A stretch of DNA of 64,000 bases from Thermohalobaculum sp038534135 (GCA_038534135.1 JBCAXJ010000016.1:14638-78637); one strand, 5' to 3'; counted from the stretch's first letter, positions 45,195-55,239 are shown. Notes: generated by a model from the sequence alone, not told the origin. Made by a program: numbers and translations.

Positions 45195-45813
45195 CGTCAT
45201 GGGATGGGAGCGCGCCTGGCCTGAATTGCTCGAAGCCTTCGGGATCGGTTACCTGATCGGGTCGATCCCCTTCGGCATCCTGATCGCGGCCCTGTTCGGG
45301 CTGGGAAATCTGCGCCGCATCGGGTCGGGCAACATCGGTGCCACGAACGTCCTGCGGACCGGAAACAAGGCGGCGGCGGCGCTGACGCTGATCCTGGACA
45401 TGCTGAAGGGGTTGATACCGGTCGCCTGGTTTCTGAGCGGCGAGGGGGATCTCTCGGCCCAGTGTGCGGCACTCGGCGCGGTTCTGGGTCACTGCCTGCC
45501 GATCTGGTTGAGGTTTCGCGGCGGCAAGGGTGTGGCGACGTTTCTGGGCGTGGCGCTTGGCCTGAGCTTTCCGGCGGGTGCTGCGGCTTGCCTGACATGG
45601 CTGCTTGTGACGGCGTTGGCTCGAATTTCCTCGCTGTCGGCGATCTTGTCGGCGGCGTCATCCCCTCTTTGGTTCTATGTTCTGGATGGCCCGCGCGCCG
45701 TGCTGTGTATCGGTATGCTTGGCGTCTGGGTGATCCTGCGCCATCACGCAAACATCAGGCGCCTGATCGCCGGGGACGAGCCACGGATCGGAAGCGTTCC
45801 CAAAGACAGTTAG
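45184..45813 (+). CDS. plsY: Glycerol-3-phosphate acyltransferase PlsY
   Basis: 209 residues. Transfers acyl from acyl-phosphate to glycerol-3-phosphate, the first step of phospholipid synthesis. Inner-membrane protein with five predicted segments. Conserved motifs: RRIGSGNIGATNVLRTGNK (near residue 38-56), RFRGGKGVATFLGV (near 115-128) and ILRHHANIRRL. The start overlaps the pyrC-like gene; GGAGGG is 5 bases upstream. Its partner plsX is not in the window. Confidence 0.93.
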   Translation: MLHSVMGWERAWPELLEAFGIGYLIGSIPFGILIAALFGLGNLRRIGSGNIGATNVLRTGNKAAAALTLILDMLKGLIPVAWFLSGEGDLSAQCAALGAVLGHCLPIWLRFRGGKGVATFLGVALGLSFPAGAAACLTWLLVTALARISSLSAILSAASSPLWFYVLDGPRAVLCIGMLGVWVILRHHANIRRLIAGDEPRIGSVPKDS

Positions 45814-45887
45814 AAACGACGGTATCGTACTTAACCCGCACTTAACCAAGCATGCTGATCCTCTGCCAGTCGGTTAGGAGTATTCAC

Positions 45888-47114
45888 ATGTCCCGCACGC
45901 AATCTGCCGCAGCGTTACGCCAAGACAGCATTCCACTCGATCTCGGAAGCACCGACCTACTGACCGAGAACGAACGCATCGCGCGTCTTCGGCTGCTGCG
46001 CAGTCACAATGTCGGGCCACGCACCTACTCTCATCTGATCCGGCGCTTCCACAGTGCCGCCAGGGCGTTGGAGGCGCTGCCGGATCTGGCCGCGCGCGGC
46101 GGCAAGTCCGGTTACCGGATCTGCCCGCTCGACGCGATCGAGACCGAACTGGAAGCCGGTCAGTCCCTGGGCGCCCGTATGGTCCAGTTGGATGACCCGC
46201 TGTACCCAAAGATGCTGGCGCAGCTTGATCCGCCGCCGCCCATCCTCTGGATGAAGGGCCGTGTCGAACTGCTCGAGGATCAGGGCGTCGCTCTGGTGGG
46301 GTCGCGCAATGCCTCGGCACTTGGGATCCGGACGGCGCGTCGTCTCGCCCGCGAGCTTGGGGCGACGGGCTACACCGTGGTCTCGGGCCTGGCGCGCGGG
46401 ATCGATGCAGCGGCGCACGAGGCAAGCCTGGCGACCGGCACCGTCGCCGTGATGGCAGGTGCTCTCGACAAGCCGTACCCGCCGGAGAACGTCGAACTTT
46501 GCAAGCGGATCTCGGAGGACGGGCTGCTGATATCCGAAATCCCCTTTGGCATCGAGCCGTCCGGCAAGCATTTCCCGCGCCGGAACAGGATCATCTCGGG
46601 CCTGTCGCTCGGCGTGGTGGTCGTGGAAGCGGCCAGCCGGTCCGGCAGCCTGATCACGGCGCGGTTCGCACTGGAGCAAGGTCGCGAAGCCATGGCCTGC
46701 CCCGGCGCGCCAGAGGATCCGCGCGCATCCGGCTGCAACGCGTTGATTCGCGAAGGTGCCGCGCTGATCCGCCACGTCGGCGATATCGAGGAAGCGCTGG
46801 CAGCACCCCGCACCATGATGCTGATGGAAGACGGCGGGGATTTCGACTTCGATGCCGACACTTTCGGCGACGAGTCGATGCGCGACGAATACGACGCGCT
46901 CGCGGATTTCGACGAAGAGGGTGGCGGGCATGGTGACGAGGCTTTGGCCGAACAGGTGATCGAGCTTCTCGGTCCCCAGGCCGTCGAAATCGACGAAGTG
47001 GCACGCCAGTGCGGCGCCTCGCCACAGGATATCTCGCTGGCGATTCTCGAACTTGATCTGGCAGGCCGGATCGAGATCCTTCCGGGCGGGATGATCGCAC
47101 GCACCGAGATGTGA
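45888..47114 (+). CDS. dprA: DNA-processing protein DprA
   Basis: 408 residues. Loads RecA on incoming single-stranded DNA during natural transformation. The Rossmann-like core motif is VGSRNASALGIRTARRLARELG (shown in part: SRNASALGIRT), then VVSGLARGIDAAAH near residue 175, and a C-terminal winged-helix domain (EIDEVARQCGASPQDI). TTAGGAG is 7 bases before the ATG at 45888. Position before topA is the usual order in alphaproteobacteria. Confidence 0.93.
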   Translation: MSRTQSAAALRQDSIPLDLGSTDLLTENERIARLRLLRSHNVGPRTYSHLIRRFHSAARALEALPDLAARGGKSGYRICPLDAIETELEAGQSLGARMVQLDDPLYPKMLAQLDPPPPILWMKGRVELLEDQGVALVGSRNASALGIRTARRLARELGATGYTVVSGLARGIDAAAHEASLATGTVAVMAGALDKPYPPENVELCKRISEDGLLISEIPFGIEPSGKHFPRRNRIISGLSLGVVVVEAASRSGSLITARFALEQGREAMACPGAPEDPRASGCNALIREGAALIRHVGDIEEALAAPRTMMLMEDGGDFDFDADTFGDESMRDEYDALADFDEEGGGHGDEALAEQVIELLGPQAVEIDEVARQCGASPQDISLAILELDLAGRIEILPGGMIARTEM

Positions 47115-47295
47115 ACAAAGACCGCACCACAGCGCGCGCCGAGCGCTGACCGTTGACAGCGCAGGGCACCTAACCCATCTTCCGCCGCTAATCGCAGGAC
47201 GCGGGCAGGACGCCCACCGGCATTGCCAGATCGCGTCTCCGCAAATCTTGGATTGATGCGTCGAGGTCATGCTTCGGCGGCTTTGGGAGATCAGT

Positions 47296-49908
47296 ATGGC
47301 TGTTGTGGTTGTTGAATCCCCTGCAAAGGCAAAGACGATCAACGGCTATCTCGGCAAAGACTTCACGGTGCTTGCATCCTTCGGCCACGTGCGCGACCTA
47401 CCGGCAAAGGACGGCTCGGTCGATACCGATGCGGGCTTCGAGATGAAGTGGGAGATCGATGCTAAGTCCCAGAAGCACGTTCGGGCCATTGCGGACGCTC
47501 TCAAAGATGACGACCGGCTCATTCTCGCAACCGACCCTGACCGCGAAGGCGAAGCGATCTCGTGGCACCTGCTCGAAGCGCTGAGAAAGCGCCGGGCTGT
47601 CAAGAAAACCACCGATGTTCAGCGCGTGGTCTTCAACGCGATCACGCGGACCGCCGTCACCGACGCGATGAAGAACCCGCGCGAGATCGACATGGAGCTG
47701 GTCCAGGCGTATCTGGCGCGCCGGGCTCTGGATTATCTGGTCGGCTTCAACCTGTCGCCCGTGCTTTGGCGCAAGCTGCCCGGATCACGCTCGGCCGGGC
47801 GCGTTCAGTCGGTGGCTTTGCGGCTGATCGTCGAGCGCGAGATGGAGATCGAAGCCTTTCGGCCGCGTGAGTACTGGACCGTCAAGGCCGTGCTGACAAC
47901 ACCGGGCGGGGCAGAATTCGAAGCGCGTCTCACCGTGCTCGACGGCAAGAAACTAGACCGGTTTGATCTGCCCGACGAAGCATCGGCCACGGCGGCGACC
48001 CAAGCTGTCTCGGCAGCGGCGCTGTCGGTATCGAAGGTCGAGGCCAAACCGCAGTCCCGCAATCCCTCGCCGCCGTTCATGACATCGACGCTTCAGCAGG
48101 AGGCCAGCCGCAAGCTCGGGATGGCCCCGCAGCAGACCATGCGCACGGCACAGCGGCTCTACGAGGCCGGGCACATCACATACATGCGGACCGACGGCAT
48201 CGACATGGCGCCCGAGGCCGTGTCCGATGCGCGTTCGGTCATCGGCGATCGCTACGGCGCAAGCTATGTCCCGGGCAAGCCCCGGATCTACAAGAACAAG
48301 GCTAAAAACGCGCAGGAAGCGCATGAGTGTATTCGCCCGACCCGGATGGGCGTGGCGCCATCGGACCTCAAGCTCGAGAGCGATCAGATCCGGCTTTACG
48401 ATCTGATCTGGAAACGTGCCGTCGCGAGCCAGATGGCGGCCGCCCGGTTGGAGCGCACGACGATAGACATCGCCGATGGCAATGGACGGGTCGCATTGCG
48501 CGCCACTGGTCAGGTGGTCACGTTCGATGGCTTCATGAAGGTCTACGAGGAAGGCCGCGACGATGTTGTCGACGATGATGACAAGCGTCTTCCGGCCATG
48601 GCGAGCGGCGAGCGGCTGGGTCGCAAATCCGTCCTGCCAGAGCAGCATTTTACCCAGCCACCGCCACGGTATTCCGAAGCGACGCTGGTCAAGAAGATGG
48701 AAGAACTGGGGATCGGGCGCCCGTCCACATATGCCTCGATCATCGGGACGGTGCAGGACCGGGAATATGTCCGCAAGGAGAGTGGACGCCTTGTGCCCGA
48801 GGACAAGGGCCGCCTGGTGACGATCTTCCTGATGAACTACTTCTCGCAATACGTGGCCTATGACTTCACGGCGGGGCTGGAGGAACAGCTGGACGACATC
48901 TCGGGCGGCCGGATCGACTGGCAGCTCGTCATGGAGACGTTCTGGAAGGACTTCCGGGCTGCGCTGGATGAAACCTCGGACCTTCGCATCGGCGAGGTGC
49001 TTGAGAAGATCAACGAAATCCTGGCGCCGCATCTGTTCCCGGACAAGGGAGACGGCTCGGATCCGCGGCTGTGCCCGAAGTGCGCGATCGGTCAGCTTTC
49101 GATGCGGACGGCGCGGTCCGGCGGGGCGTTCATCGGGTGTTCGAACTATCCGGACTGCCGATACACGCGCCCGCTTGGTGGCGAGGAAGCCGACGATGAC
49201 GGCATCGGGCCGGACGGCGTGTTGTTGGGCAAGGCGCCGGAGGGTCTGGATGTCCGGCTGCGATCAGGCCGGTTCGGTCCTTATGTCCAGCTCGGCGAGG
49301 CCGAGGACGCACCCGAGGGCAAACCCAAGCGGTCTTCCCTGCCCAAGGGCACCGAGGTCTCGGCGGTCACGCTGGAACTGGCACTGGGTCTGCTGTCCCT
49401 GCCCCGGGATGTCGGCGCGCATCCTGATGACGGGGAAATCATCCAGGCCGGGATTGGCCGCTACGGACCCTATGTCCGGCACAACCGGACTTATGCCAGC
49501 CTTGAAGACGGCGACGATGTGCTCACGGTCGGGATGAATCGCGCGATGGATCTGATCGCGCGCAAGGCCTCTCGCGGTGGCCGCGGTCAGGCTCAGAAGC
49601 CGTTGCGCGAGTTGGGCGAGCATCCCGGCGGCGGTCCGATGAGTGTGATGGATGGGCGCTACGGTCCTTACGTGAAGTGGGACAAGGTGAATGCCACAAT
49701 CCCCAAGGATCAGGATCCCAACACGATATCCTTCGAGGATGCCGTCGCACTGATCGAAGCCAAGTCCGCCGGAAAGAAAAAGAAGCCCGCCGCGAAAAAG
49801 GCGGCCGCGAAACCTTCGGCCTCCGCCAAGAAAGCGACAAAGAAGGCTCCGGCCGCCAAGTCGCGCAAAACCAAGAAAGCGGCGGACGAGGCGCCCAAGG
49901 ATCCATGA
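47296..49908 (+). CDS. topA: DNA topoisomerase I
   Basis: 870 residues. Type IA topoisomerase relaxing negative supercoils. TOPRIM domain at the start (VVVESPAKAKTINGYLG), catalytic Tyr in GHITYMRTDGI near residue 300, then one C-terminal zinc ribbon (CPKCAIGQLSMRT with following GCSNYPDCRYTRP), followed by three Topo-C repeats with GRFGPYV/GRYGPYV signatures and a Lys/Ala-rich tail. GGGAG is 6 bases before the ATG at 47296. Confidence 0.95.
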   Translation: MAVVVVESPAKAKTINGYLGKDFTVLASFGHVRDLPAKDGSVDTDAGFEMKWEIDAKSQKHVRAIADALKDDDRLILATDPDREGEAISWHLLEALRKRRAVKKTTDVQRVVFNAITRTAVTDAMKNPREIDMELVQAYLARRALDYLVGFNLSPVLWRKLPGSRSAGRVQSVALRLIVEREMEIEAFRPREYWTVKAVLTTPGGAEFEARLTVLDGKKLDRFDLPDEASATAATQAVSAAALSVSKVEAKPQSRNPSPPFMTSTLQQEASRKLGMAPQQTMRTAQRLYEAGHITYMRTDGIDMAPEAVSDARSVIGDRYGASYVPGKPRIYKNKAKNAQEAHECIRPTRMGVAPSDLKLESDQIRLYDLIWKRAVASQMAAARLERTTIDIADGNGRVALRATGQVVTFDGFMKVYEEGRDDVVDDDDKRLPAMASGERLGRKSVLPEQHFTQPPPRYSEATLVKKMEELGIGRPSTYASIIGTVQDREYVRKESGRLVPEDKGRLVTIFLMNYFSQYVAYDFTAGLEEQLDDISGGRIDWQLVMETFWKDFRAALDETSDLRIGEVLEKINEILAPHLFPDKGDGSDPRLCPKCAIGQLSMRTARSGGAFIGCSNYPDCRYTRPLGGEEADDDGIGPDGVLLGKAPEGLDVRLRSGRFGPYVQLGEAEDAPEGKPKRSSLPKGTEVSAVTLELALGLLSLPRDVGAHPDDGEIIQAGIGRYGPYVRHNRTYASLEDGDDVLTVGMNRAMDLIARKASRGGRGQAQKPLRELGEHPGGGPMSVMDGRYGPYVKWDKVNATIPKDQDPNTISFEDAVALIEAKSAGKKKKPAAKKAAAKPSASAKKATKKAPAAKSRKTKKAADEAPKDP

Positions 49909-49989
49909 TTTCGCGTGAGGCGCGCGCAACCCCACGACAGATCCGTTCCGCTGCCCGCAAAACCTGGACCGACCTGAAAGACGATCGGC

Positions 49990-52245
49990 ATGGATAGTCT
50001 TCCGGATCGTGAGACGCTGCTTGCATGGATACGGGAGAACCCGGGCCAGTCGGGCAAGCGTGAGATCGCGCGGGCCTTTGGCATCAAGGGTCCGGACCGG
50101 ATCGAACTGAAACGCATGTTGCGGGATTTGCAGGAAACGGGAGAGGTCGAACGTCACCGGCGGCAGGTTCGTGAACGCGGCGCTTTGCCCAATGTCTGCG
50201 TTTTGATCGTGTCCGGACCGGATGATGACGGCGATCTTTTCGCGCGGCCGCTGAAATCGAACGCAGATGCACCCCAGCCGCGGATTCTTCTGAAGCCGCG
50301 CAAGAAAGATCCCGCTTTTGCTGCAGGAGACCGGCTGCTTGCGCGCATGCAGCGGGTTGCGGGTGACGATGTCGACTACGAAGCGACGCCAATCAAACGC
50401 ATAGCTGCCGACGGGCAGCGGATGATCGGGATCTACCGTGCCGGCAACGGCGGGGGCCGGTTGGAACCGGTCGAGCGCAAGGCGGCGAAGGAATGGGTCA
50501 TTCCCCGGGGCGAGGACGGCGGTGCCCGCGATGGTGATCTTGCCGAAGCAGAGGAAATCGAGGGCCGTCGGTTCGGGCTGCCGCATGGCCGCATCATTGC
50601 CCATTACGGTAATCTCGACGACCCGGGCGCGGTTTCGCGCGTCGCACTTCTGAAGCATCAGATCCCGCATGAGTTCCCGGCCGACGTAGAAACCGAGGCC
50701 AGATCCGCGACCGGCATCGATGCGCTTGGCGACCGGGAGGATCTTCGTGATCTGCCGCTCGTCACAATCGATCCACCGGATGCACGGGATCACGACGACG
50801 CCGTCTGCGCATTGAAAGATGAGGATCCGGCCAATCCGGATGGTTTCGTGGTGTGGGTCGCAATCGCCGACGTCGCGCACTATGTCCGCGCCGGGGGTGC
50901 TTTGGACCGCGAGGCGCGGGAGCGCGGAAACTCGACCTATTTCCCCGATCTTGTCGTGCCGATGCTGCCGGAGACACTGAGCGCGGACCTTTGTTCACTT
51001 CGCCAGGATGTGGAGCGGCCGTGCCTGGCTGTTCGGATGGTTCTGAACGCGGAAGGTGACAAGCTCGAGCATCGGTTCACCCGCGGGCTGATGCGGTCCC
51101 GGCAGGACCTGACATATGCGATGGTTCAGGCGGTCGCTGACGGCGACGATGTCCCTGAACTCGCCTCGGGTCTTAAAGATCACATCCGAACGCTTTTCGA
51201 CGCCTATCGCGCAGCCGACCGTGCCAGGACCCGCCGCCAGCCGTTGGACCTCGACCTGCCCGAGCGCCAGATCGTCCTGGGAGAGGATGGCACGGTCGCG
51301 TCGATCAACTTTCGCGATCGCCTGGATGCGCACAGACTGATCGAGGAATTCATGATCCTCGCCAATGTCTGTGCGGCGGAGACGCTTGAGACCAACCGAA
51401 CACCCCTGCTCTATCGCGTCCACGAGGAACCGAACCCCGACAAGCTCGACGCATTGCGCGAGGTGGCGGAGGCGATGGGCCTCTCACTGGCCAAGGGGCA
51501 GGTCCTGCAGCCGCGTCAGTTGAACGGTCTGCTCGAGAGCGCCAAGGGACGAACGGATGCCGATGTCATTGCGATGTCCGTGCTCAGGGCTCAGACGCAA
51601 GCATATTATGCCAATCAGAATTTCGGGCATTTCGGACTGAACCTGAAGCGGTACGCGCACTTCACGTCGCCGATCCGGCGCTACGCTGATCTGATCGTGC
51701 ATCGGGCATTGATTTCGGCGCTGAAACTGGGCGGCGACGGGTTGAGCGGACCGGAGACCGACCGGCTGCCGGAAACCGCCGAACACATCTCGCGGACAGA
51801 GCGCCGTTCGATGGAGGCCGAACGCGAAACCGTGGACCGCTATGTCTCGGCGTTCTTGGCGGACCGGACCGGCGCCGAGTTCAGCGGACGGGTGTCCGGC
51901 ATCTCGCGTGCCGGTGTTTTTGTCAGGCTCGACGAGACAGGGGCAGACGGGCTCATCCCGATCTCGACCCTGGGGAATGACTACTTTCGCTACGACCGGG
52001 ACAGTCATCTCCTGCGCGGAGACCGCTCGGGTCTGGAGTTCCGGGCAGGCATGACGATCCGTGTCCGGCTGATCGAAGCGACGCCGATCAGCGGCGGTCT
52101 GATCTTCGAGCTTCTGCAAGTCGACGGTCATGAGGGTTCTGGCCGCCGCTCGGGTGGCGCGGGGATGAAAGGCAGTCCGCGCAAGGTGGCGCGTGCCCGA
52201 CTCAAGAAGGCACGGGCCGCGAAGAAGGCCAAGCGGACGCGCTGA
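49990..52245 (+). CDS. rnr: Ribonuclease R
   Basis: 751 residues. A 3'-5' exoribonuclease that degrades structured RNA. N-terminal winged-helix segment (GQSGKREIARAFGIKGPDRIE), cold-shock-like domains, the RNB catalytic centre IDPPDARDHDDAV with its clustered Asp, and a C-terminal S1 domain (GRVSGISRAGVFVRLDETGA) with a basic Lys/Arg tail. The 81-base space after topA contains no separate gene that I can support. Confidence 0.94.
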   Translation: MDSLPDRETLLAWIRENPGQSGKREIARAFGIKGPDRIELKRMLRDLQETGEVERHRRQVRERGALPNVCVLIVSGPDDDGDLFARPLKSNADAPQPRILLKPRKKDPAFAAGDRLLARMQRVAGDDVDYEATPIKRIAADGQRMIGIYRAGNGGGRLEPVERKAAKEWVIPRGEDGGARDGDLAEAEEIEGRRFGLPHGRIIAHYGNLDDPGAVSRVALLKHQIPHEFPADVETEARSATGIDALGDREDLRDLPLVTIDPPDARDHDDAVCALKDEDPANPDGFVVWVAIADVAHYVRAGGALDREARERGNSTYFPDLVVPMLPETLSADLCSLRQDVERPCLAVRMVLNAEGDKLEHRFTRGLMRSRQDLTYAMVQAVADGDDVPELASGLKDHIRTLFDAYRAADRARTRRQPLDLDLPERQIVLGEDGTVASINFRDRLDAHRLIEEFMILANVCAAETLETNRTPLLYRVHEEPNPDKLDALREVAEAMGLSLAKGQVLQPRQLNGLLESAKGRTDADVIAMSVLRAQTQAYYANQNFGHFGLNLKRYAHFTSPIRRYADLIVHRALISALKLGGDGLSGPETDRLPETAEHISRTERRSMEAERETVDRYVSAFLADRTGAEFSGRVSGISRAGVFVRLDETGADGLIPISTLGNDYFRYDRDSHLLRGDRSGLEFRAGMTIRVRLIEATPISGGLIFELLQVDGHEGSGRRSGGAGMKGSPRKVARARLKKARAAKKAKRTR

Positions 52246-52318
52246 TGCAGAGTGCCTTGTCACGACCCAACGATTGCGCAACTATCGCCGCACTGTGGCG
52301 AAACATGGGGAACTCGCA

Positions 52319-52726
52319 GTGCTGCAACGGCTTGCATTCGCAGCAATAATCTGGAGCGCGACGCTGGGCATTGCCGCCGCCGATCCGGTGGGAACGTATT
52401 CGGTTGAAGGCGTCTCCGCAGGCACGGGCGACCGGTATAGCGGGTCAGTTGAAGTCAGCCGCTCGGGCGACCGCTACATCGTCGAATGGAACCTCGACGG
52501 AGCCGCACGCAGCGGAGTTGCGATGGGCGGGGCGTTCAGCCAGGGATCATTCGTTATCGGGCCCGCGCATCAGGACGATCTGATGCTCGCGATCGGGTTT
52601 TCGGATCAGTCCGGCTTCGGGACAGCGACGATGTTCCTGCAGCCCACGGGAAGCTATGAGGGCTTTGTCGTGCACTCGGACGCCACGCTGGCCGGTCAGG
52701 AAACCTGGACCGTCAGCGCGCAGTAG
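52319..52726 (+). CDS. Small exported protein, function unknown
   Basis: 135 residues. A signal peptide (LQRLAFAAIIWSATLGIAAA) precedes a beta-rich mature part with repeated VGTYSVEGVSAGTG, SGSVEVSRSGDRY and ATMFLQPTGSYEG. No domain recognised; the composition resembles small periplasmic beta proteins of Rhodobacterales. The start is the GTG at 52319, with GGGGA upstream; the frame continues upstream, but the signal peptide begins here. Confidence 0.6.
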   Translation: MLQRLAFAAIIWSATLGIAAADPVGTYSVEGVSAGTGDRYSGSVEVSRSGDRYIVEWNLDGAARSGVAMGGAFSQGSFVIGPAHQDDLMLAIGFSDQSGFGTATMFLQPTGSYEGFVVHSDATLAGQETWTVSAQ

Positions 52727-52778
52727 GTTTCTGCGGTAAAGTATTGTCATTGCAGAAGATTTGCGCGCCAGCTTCGCG

Positions 52779-53156
52779 TCAGTCGACGGCGCGGATAAGC
52801 TTCTTGTCGAAGACTTTCATGACCTGCGAGAGATCCCGGCCGCGTTTCAGGATGCCACCGGTCGGTGAGGACACGCTGTAGGCGCCTTGCCGGAGCGCAT
52901 CACGGGGCCTCTTCTCGACACAATAAAGCGGCGTTTCACTGGTCCTGCGAAAGATCGAGAACACGGCCCGATCCTTCAGGTGATCGATGGCATAGTCCCG
53001 CGCGATCCCGAGGCTCAGCATGCGTCCGTAGACGTTGAGGATGAGCGTGAGTTCGCGCCTGTGGAACGTGACAAGCTGCGGCTCGTTCGGACGCGCAGCC
53101 TCCTGGTTCGCAACCACGCCAAACGGTGAGAGACCGGAGGGATCAATCGGCTTCAT
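52779..53156 (-). CDS. DUF2794 protein
   Basis: 125 residues. VTFHRRELTLILNVYGRM, DYAIDHLKDRAVFSIFRRTSE and GAYSVSSPTGGILKRG are characteristic of DUF2794, small alphaproteobacterial proteins of unknown function. No signal or membrane segment. The ATG at 53156 begins the conserved region; longer frames upstream are not supported. Convergent with the small exported protein, 52 bases apart. Confidence 0.85.
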   Translation of the reverse strand: MKPIDPSGLSPFGVVANQEAARPNEPQLVTFHRRELTLILNVYGRMLSLGIARDYAIDHLKDRAVFSIFRRTSETPLYCVEKRPRDALRQGAYSVSSPTGGILKRGRDLSQVMKVFDKKLIRAVD

Positions 53157-53420
53157 GAGCCAACGGTGACACCGATCGCGCCGGAAATGCAACCCCGATG
53201 TCGCCACAATCCGCAATGGTCGGATTCACAAAAGCGCCCTGTTGGCGACAGAGATCGGTCGCAGGCGATTTGCATGTTGTTCCTGCCTTCGGGCGGTCCG
53301 GGACCATGCAATTCAGCCCCCACCCCGAATCATGGTTCCGGGCTCCCGCCGAAGGCGCGGCCTAGTACAGATTGAGTGTGTAACTGACCCGATGCGTCGC
53401 GACCGTGCGTTCCGCGGTCT

Positions 53421-53756
53421 TTAGTGGCACTGAGTCGGGTCAAACAAATAGGTCGCGCCGTCGTATTCATCGAAATAGTCGCCGATGTTCGGGTGATCAA
53501 CGGGCTGACCGGTATCATCGGGAAGCAGGTTCTGTTCTGACACGTAGGCGACGTAATAGCTCGTCTCGTTCTCTGCGAACAAATGATAGAATGGCTGGTC
53601 TTTGCGGGGGCGCATCTCTTCCGGAATCGAGAGCCACCATTCCTCGGTGTTCGAAAACTCCGGATCGACATCAAAGATCACGCCCCGGAACGGATGGACC
53701 CGGTGACGCACCACGGCGCCGATACGATATTTTGCCTTGGCTCGCAGCACGCTCAA
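53421..53756 (-). CDS. hspQ: Heat-shock protein HspQ (YccV-type hemimethylated DNA-binding)
   Basis: 111 residues, full length. HspQ modulates Lon substrate choice in other bacteria. The motif GAVVRHRVHPFRGVIFDVDPEF (residues about 13-34; shown in part) and DQPFYHLFAENETSYYVAYVSEQNL are diagnostic. It lies about 260 bases from the DUF2794 start on the same strand; that gap has no gene that I can support. Confidence 0.92.
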   Translation of the reverse strand: MSVLRAKAKYRIGAVVRHRVHPFRGVIFDVDPEFSNTEEWWLSIPEEMRPRKDQPFYHLFAENETSYYVAYVSEQNLLPDDTGQPVDHPNIGDYFDEYDGATYLFDPTQCH

Positions 53757-53936
53757 CGCCTTTGACTAAATAGAATGCTGGCAGCCCAATGCTGCGCTGC
53801 ACGATCCCGTGCATATAGACCCAACGTCTCGGCTTGCCAATGCCGTCGTGGTCACACGCGATGCAGCGCGACGGGGTTTTGCGTCTTTGGCGTTATTCTG
53901 GTAAGGTTATCAAAATACTATCATGGGGGACGAGCA

Positions 53937-54527
53937 GTGAACCTCCGCATCATGAAGACTTTGCCGCTTGTCGGCGCCCTGCTGCTGTCGGCGTGCGGGG
54001 GTGGTCCAGATGTGTCCGAAGCGCCGCGGAGTCAGAACGACCTGTGTGCGATCTTCGATCAACGCCCGGGCTGGCGCGACGCGATCGCGGCGTCCGAGCG
54101 AAAATGGGGCGCTCCGGCACCCGTGCAGATGGCGATCATCTGGCGCGAGTCGAGTTTCCGGTCGAACGTGCGTCCCGGGCGACGATCGTTCCTGGGCGTT
54201 ACAACGGGCTACGCATCGTCTGCCTTTGGGTACTCTCAGGCCATAGACGGAACCTGGGACTGGTACCGCAAGGACACCGGAAATCGCGGCGCTGACAGGA
54301 CCGATTTTGACGACGCCGCTGATTTCGTTGGCTGGTACATGTCGAAGACCTCGCGCTCGAACGGTGTCGGCATGCATGATGCCTACAATCAGTATCTGGC
54401 CTATCACGAGGGCCATGCAGGGCACAGGCGTGGCAGTTATCGCCAAAAGAACTGGTTGATGGAAGTGGCGCGGAAGGTCGCCGCACAGGCAGCACGCTAT
54501 CGCGGGCAATACGGGCGCTGTGCGTAA
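53937..54527 (+). CDS. Transglycosylase SLT-like lipoprotein
   Basis: 196 residues. Lipoprotein signal with lipobox LLLSAC (Cys near residue 20). The domain resembles lytic transglycosylase (SLT-like) relatives: PVQMAIIWRESSFRSN contains the catalytic Glu candidate in WRESSF, followed by SSAFGYSQAIDGTWDWY. A C-terminal HEGHAGHRRGSYRQK segment is unusual. The start is the GTG at 53937 with GGGGGA upstream, or the ATG at 53952. It ends just before the MITE-like repeat. Confidence 0.75.
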   Translation: MNLRIMKTLPLVGALLLSACGGGPDVSEAPRSQNDLCAIFDQRPGWRDAIAASERKWGAPAPVQMAIIWRESSFRSNVRPGRRSFLGVTTGYASSAFGYSQAIDGTWDWYRKDTGNRGADRTDFDDAADFVGWYMSKTSRSNGVGMHDAYNQYLAYHEGHAGHRRGSYRQKNWLMEVARKVAAQAARYRGQYGRCA

Positions 54528-54537
54528 CCGGTCGGCC

Positions 54538-54642
54538 TAGAGCACGAACTCACCTGATTGCATCAGATCACGTGCTCTAAGCCCCTGTTCTTTCGCATTT
54601 CCGCGACGCCACTCTGAGTCAGATTGACTGGGAAATGCTCTA
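54538..54642. repeat. MITE-like intergenic repeat
   Basis: About 105 bases. It starts TAGAGCA and ends TGCTCTA, a terminal inverted repeat. The left part (54538-54579) is itself a near-perfect inverted repeat: TAGAGCACG ... CGTGCTCTA with CTGAT...ATCAG inside. I recognise similar elements in intergenic regions of Rhizobiales and Rhodobacterales. It sits between convergent genes and could act as a bidirectional terminator; that role is inference. No transposase is present. Confidence 0.6.
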
Positions 54643-55239
54643 GCCGAACACCTTTTTCCACTGACGGCGCCACCACCCGGCGGTTTCGTCAATCTCTTCG
54701 TCGATTGCTTCGACGACCGGATCGACATGGCGTTTGCGCAGGATGATCAGCATCCGATAGAGCACGAGCACGCCTGTGATCAGGGCCGTCAGGAAAATCA
54801 CGTTGAACAGGGGAAACGGGCTGGCGTCGGGACCATCGGCAGGTCGAATGGACACCGCGTTGGGGAACCAGGACCAGTAAGTTATGCGCCAGCCATAGTG
54901 GCGCACAATCATCCACTTCGGATTGTCCGGCGTGGATGTGGCGTTGTCAGCCTCGGCCGCCAGGTTGGCCGTGTCGAATTTGAAGTAGAACGGGAAACCC
55001 CAGCCCGTATCCTCGTTTGAATAGACACTCGGCGAGCCATCGGGCCACGCGGCCTTGATATAGCGCACGTCGTGGGTCCGCGTGATGGCATTGCCCTGGG
55101 CGTCGGTCGTCTCGAAATCCTCGCGCACGACTTCTGTTGCGACGATGCGGACAACATCGTTCTGCGGCAGGTAGTAATGCAGGAAGGAACCGATCAGCAG
55201 GACGATCAGCGCCAGAAGAATCCACTTCACATAGGCCAT
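54640..55239 (-). CDS. DUF1523 membrane protein
   Basis: 199 residues. N-terminal membrane anchor (VKWILLALIVLLIGSFLHY), a periplasmic domain (LPQNDVVRIVATEVVREDFE) and a second membrane segment near residues 160-180 (FLTALITGVLVLYRMLIIL), with a charged cytoplasmic tail. This is the layout of the DUF1523 family, unknown function. The ATG at 55239 has GGGAGG 5 bases upstream; the in-frame upstream extension lacks a site. Its stop overlaps the end of the repeat at 54642 by three bases. Confidence 0.82.
   Translation of the reverse strand: MAYVKWILLALIVLLIGSFLHYYLPQNDVVRIVATEVVREDFETTDAQGNAITRTHDVRYIKAAWPDGSPSVYSNEDTGWGFPFYFKFDTANLAAEADNATSTPDNPKWMIVRHYGWRITYWSWFPNAVSIRPADGPDASPFPLFNVIFLTALITGVLVLYRMLIILRKRHVDPVVEAIDEEIDETAGWWRRQWKKVFG

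Noticed and set aside
45957..47342. 461-aa minus-strand open frame
   Set aside because: Antisense of dprA; no motifs, and it would collide with topA's ribosome site.
49264..50880. 538-aa minus-strand open frame
   Set aside because: Antisense of topA and rnr, both full-length and confident.
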